This document shows, piece after piece, positions 63,783 through 64,000 of a stretch of 64,000 nt of DNA. The translations under genes and the position numbers were made by a program. The notes under the pieces were generated by a model. The model saw nothing but the letters and a program-made list of their open reading frames with translations, was not told where the DNA came from and searched no databases. Each line of letters begins with the position of its first letter. The stretch's first letter is position 1. This stretch comes from CAVSWT01 sp963731745 (lineage in GTDB: Bacteria > Bacteroidota > Ignavibacteria > Ignavibacteriales > Ignavibacteriaceae): assembly GCA_963731745.1 (NCBI GenBank), contig CAVSWT010000007.1, positions 1 to 64,000 of the forward strand. Reading direction: 5' to 3'.

Positions 63783-64000
63783 ATGGATTTTACTGTAGAA
63801 CGAATTAAAGATGTAATGATATTGAAAGTCAATTTTTCGAGGGCAACTTTAAAAGAAGCTAAGGAATTAAAGGATATACTTTTTGACGGAATTGACATTG
63901 GGGAAAGAAAAATAATCGTAGATTTATCTATGTGCGAATTTGTTGATTCTACATTTATGGGAACTTTAGTAGTGTCACTTCGAAAAGTTAATGCATTAAA
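63783..64000 (+). CDS. STAS-domain protein (anti-sigma factor antagonist type), runs off the window
   Basis: The visible 72 residues match a STAS domain of the SpoIIAA/RsbV kind: MDFTVERIKDVMILKVNFSR, then IIVDLSMCEFVDSTFMGTLV. The serine at residue 56 in VDSTFMG is at the position phosphorylated in antagonists. Such proteins bind anti-sigma factors or work with SpoIIE-type phosphatases, one of which is encoded at 23582. GTGGAG precedes the ATG, and a sigma-54-like promoter lies upstream. The C-terminus lies beyond the window. Confidence 0.8.
   Translation, partial: MDFTVERIKDVMILKVNFSRATLKEAKELKDILFDGIDIGERKIIVDLSMCEFVDSTFMGTLVVSLRKVNAL

Noticed and set aside
1..64000. CRISPR array or cas genes
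   Set aside because: No regularly spaced direct repeats and no Cas-like proteins were seen.
1..64000. Ribosomal RNA genes or a replication origin
   Set aside because: No rRNA-like sequence, dnaA, or DnaA-box cluster was noticed.

Overview
This is an AT-rich bacterial chromosome segment. The housekeeping genes look like those of Bacteroidota/Chlorobi-group bacteria, and my best guess is an Ignavibacteria-like organism. The pointers are the mreBCD-mrdA-rodA block beside purH, DUF2851, a two-component cluster with PAS-rich kinases, and A-rich ribosome binding sites. The lineage is inferred from gene content and protein flavour and was not tested.

Positions 1-4.8 kb are accessory DNA read on the minus strand. 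It holds a partial AraC-type regulator, small single-gene units (cupin, Nudix hydrolase, double carboxymuconolactone decarboxylase-like protein, a small unknown, a four-helix membrane protein), a decayed second cupin and the tail of an alpha/beta hydrolase. Long palindromes resembling integron attC sites lie beside some of these genes. Positions 4.9-12.8 kb look like an integrated element: a TPR-CHAT protease-like protein, a sigma-54 activator-type AAA+ protein broken by one frameshift, two unrecognised proteins, a small helix-turn-helix protein, a tyrosine recombinase, and tRNA-Ser(GCU). A possible sigma-54 promoter with upstream palindromes sits right after the AAA+ gene. This island is the best candidate for an undescribed system.

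Positions 13-36.7 kb are core metabolism mixed with envelope genes: acyl-CoA dehydrogenase, guaB, a glycosyltransferase, purD, a DUF218 protein, nusB, a broken MFS transporter, three secreted or lipoproteins, a SpoIIE-type phosphatase, a broken aminotransferase, a Sel1-repeat protein, citrate synthase, an MscS channel, pyrG, a TPR protein, purN and purH. Positions 36.7-42 kb are the rod-shape operon mreB-mreC-mreD-mrdA-rodA. Positions 42-54 kb hold pyrF, DUF2851, a bifunctional-nuclease-type protein, etfBA, clpS, typA, pepD, a SET-domain protein, a broken class A beta-lactamase and a YihY/BrkB membrane protein.

Positions 54.5-64 kb are a signalling cluster: a NarL-type kinase/regulator pair, a lone receiver, a PAS protein, a large PAS-rich NtrB-type kinase, an NtrC-type sigma-54 activator, a CheW-like protein, a stand-alone histidine-kinase dimerisation-like protein and a STAS-domain protein cut by the window end. 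Near-identical sigma-54-like promoters precede the CheW-like and STAS genes.

The number of single-base frameshifts is striking. At least six otherwise complete genes are affected, including purH, so part of this may be consensus sequence error rather than real gene decay.
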